Below, in pieces: positions 63,232 through 64,000 of a stretch of DNA of 64,000 nt (the stretch's first letter is position 1; the number at the start of each line of letters is the position of its first letter). Below the pieces are notes generated by a model. The model was not told the origin of the DNA and searched no databases. It was given only the letters and a program-made list of their open reading frames with translations. This stretch comes from Capnocytophaga stomatis (GTDB taxonomy: Bacteria > Bacteroidota > Bacteroidia > Flavobacteriales > Flavobacteriaceae), in NCBI RefSeq assembly GCF_002302635.1, contig NZ_CP022387.1:1674001-1738000 (forward strand), written 5' to 3'. The position numbers were made by a program, and so were the translations under genes.

Positions 63232-64000
63232 TTATCTTTTTGTCAAAACAGATTTTAAGCGTTTTTTGATTTCGGTTTCTTTCTGAAAAACTGCGAAAAT
63301 ATATAGCAATAGAAGGAAAATTCCTACGTATATATTTCTGCCAAAAACATAAAACGAAAGGAATGAAGCCAACACGCTGAATCCTAAATAAAACCCGATT
63401 TTCCTCACATTATACGGAATCGGGTATTTTTTTTGCCCAATAAAATATGAAGTCAGCATCATAACCACATAAGTAGCCAATGTAGCTAAAGCTGCACCCT
63501 TATAGCTTATTACGGGAATGAGCAAAAAGTTTAATAAAACAGTTATTAACATTCCAAGTATGGAGATGTATGCCCCAACGTGCGTTCTGTCAGTTACTTT
63601 GTACCATACTGAAAGACTGTGATATACACCCAAACAAAGATTTGCGAGCAAAATAACGGGGACAATCCACAAAGCCTCCCAATATTTCGCATTGGGTATT
63701 AAAAAAAGCTTAAACACATCTATAAAAACAGTAATAAAAAGCAAAATAAACGCTCCGAAAATGGTAAAATATTCCGTTACCAAAGCATACGTTTGCGGTG
63801 CGTTTTTATCCTGTGCATTACTGAAAAAGAATGGCTCAACTCCTAATTTATAAGCTGTTACAAAAAGCGTCATAAAAACTCCCATTTTATAACAAGCTGA
63901 ATAAATCCCGATGGTAGCATCGGCAGTTTCAAAAGGAAGCAACATCCGCAAGAACACCCTGTCAAAGCCTTCATTTACAGCAAAAGCAATCCCCGCAATT
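63232..64000 (-). CDS. Flippase of the polysaccharide transporter family (5' end outside window)
   Basis: The frame continues to base 64000 (IAGIAFAVNEGFDR before the apparent start at 63957), so the true start lies outside. About 255 residues of a multi-pass membrane protein remain: at least six hydrophobic helices and the segments VEPFFFSNAQDKNAPQTYALV, IPNAKYWEALWIVPVILLANLCLGVYHSL and GYISY-KGAALATLATY-like patterns of MATE/MOP-superfamily Wzx-type flippases. It probably moves lipid-linked glycan units across the inner membrane. Confidence 0.88.
   Translation of the reverse strand, partial: IAGIAFAVNEGFDRVFLRMLLPFETADATIGIYSACYKMGVFMTLFVTAYKLGVEPFFFSNAQDKNAPQTYALVTEYFTIFGAFILLFITVFIDVFKLFLIPNAKYWEALWIVPVILLANLCLGVYHSLSVWYKVTDRTHVGAYISILGMLITVLLNFLLIPVISYKGAALATLATYVVMMLTSYFIGQKKYPIPYNVRKIGFYLGFSVLASFLSFYVFGRNIYVGIFLLLLYIFAVFQKETEIKKRLKSVLTKR

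Overview
The window looks like chromosome of a gliding, type IX secretion (T9SS)-bearing member of the Bacteroidetes, most plausibly Flavobacteriaceae and Capnocytophaga-like (inference). It is AT-rich, uses TAnnTTTG -7 promoter boxes, encodes type A and type B T9SS sorting domains and SprB repeats, and carries the usual lipid A, TonB and GH20/GH130 genes. No database search was possible.

Layout. (1) 1-16.9 kb, core: the 3' part of a giant SprB-repeat surface protein cut by the window edge, gcvH-vanZ, tonB, a divergent DegT aminotransferase/GH130 pair, the Kdo transferase gene and tRNA-Asn. (2) 16.9-22.9 kb, island A: a 6-kb segment bounded by a 73/74-bp inverted repeat that begins just 3' of tRNA-Asn. 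It holds a relic of a toxin core gene, a RhuM-family gene, an NA37-like gene coupled to a membrane protein (candidate defence cassette), an excisionase-like HTH protein and an unknown protein. (3) 22.9-58.3 kb, island B: a mobilizable integrative element of about 35.4 kb inserted in the 3' part of a tRNA(CAT). It has a 56-bp att duplication, a 20-bp arm-type repeat at both ends, a tyrosine integrase at the left and mobilization genes at the right (relaxase, MobC-like, VapE-like, excisionase-like, membrane protein). (4) 58.4-64 kb, core: an alpha/beta hydrolase, a GH20 hexosaminidase, PhnA, an SCO protein and a truncated flippase.

The main cargo of island B (24.5-52.1 kb) is the most interesting part. 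It looks like a self-contained, T9SS-linked polymorphic toxin locus. A PorV-like outer-membrane protein sits at one end. A PKD lipoprotein, a beta-barrel protein, a fibronectin-type protein and an SprB-repeat protein with a type A sorting domain lead into a 1680-residue effector. That effector has a signal peptide, a zincin-like HELGH..H motif in the core and an AHH-type nuclease tip. Behind it is an Imm11/DUF1629-like immunity gene, then an array of displaced toxin tips, each followed by a putative immunity gene. One tip carries a 65-bp copy of the effector's pre-toxin linker, so the array can be read as a reserve of exchangeable warheads. A 1513-residue exported protein ends the block.

How the parts may work together (inference): the element moves by integrase plus relaxase and a helper conjugation system. 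Its cargo supplies surface proteins that export or display a contact toxin through the host T9SS, and the immunity genes protect kin. The Fic gene between the toxin and mobilization blocks, and the RhuM/NA37-like/membrane operon in island A, are further accessory functions.
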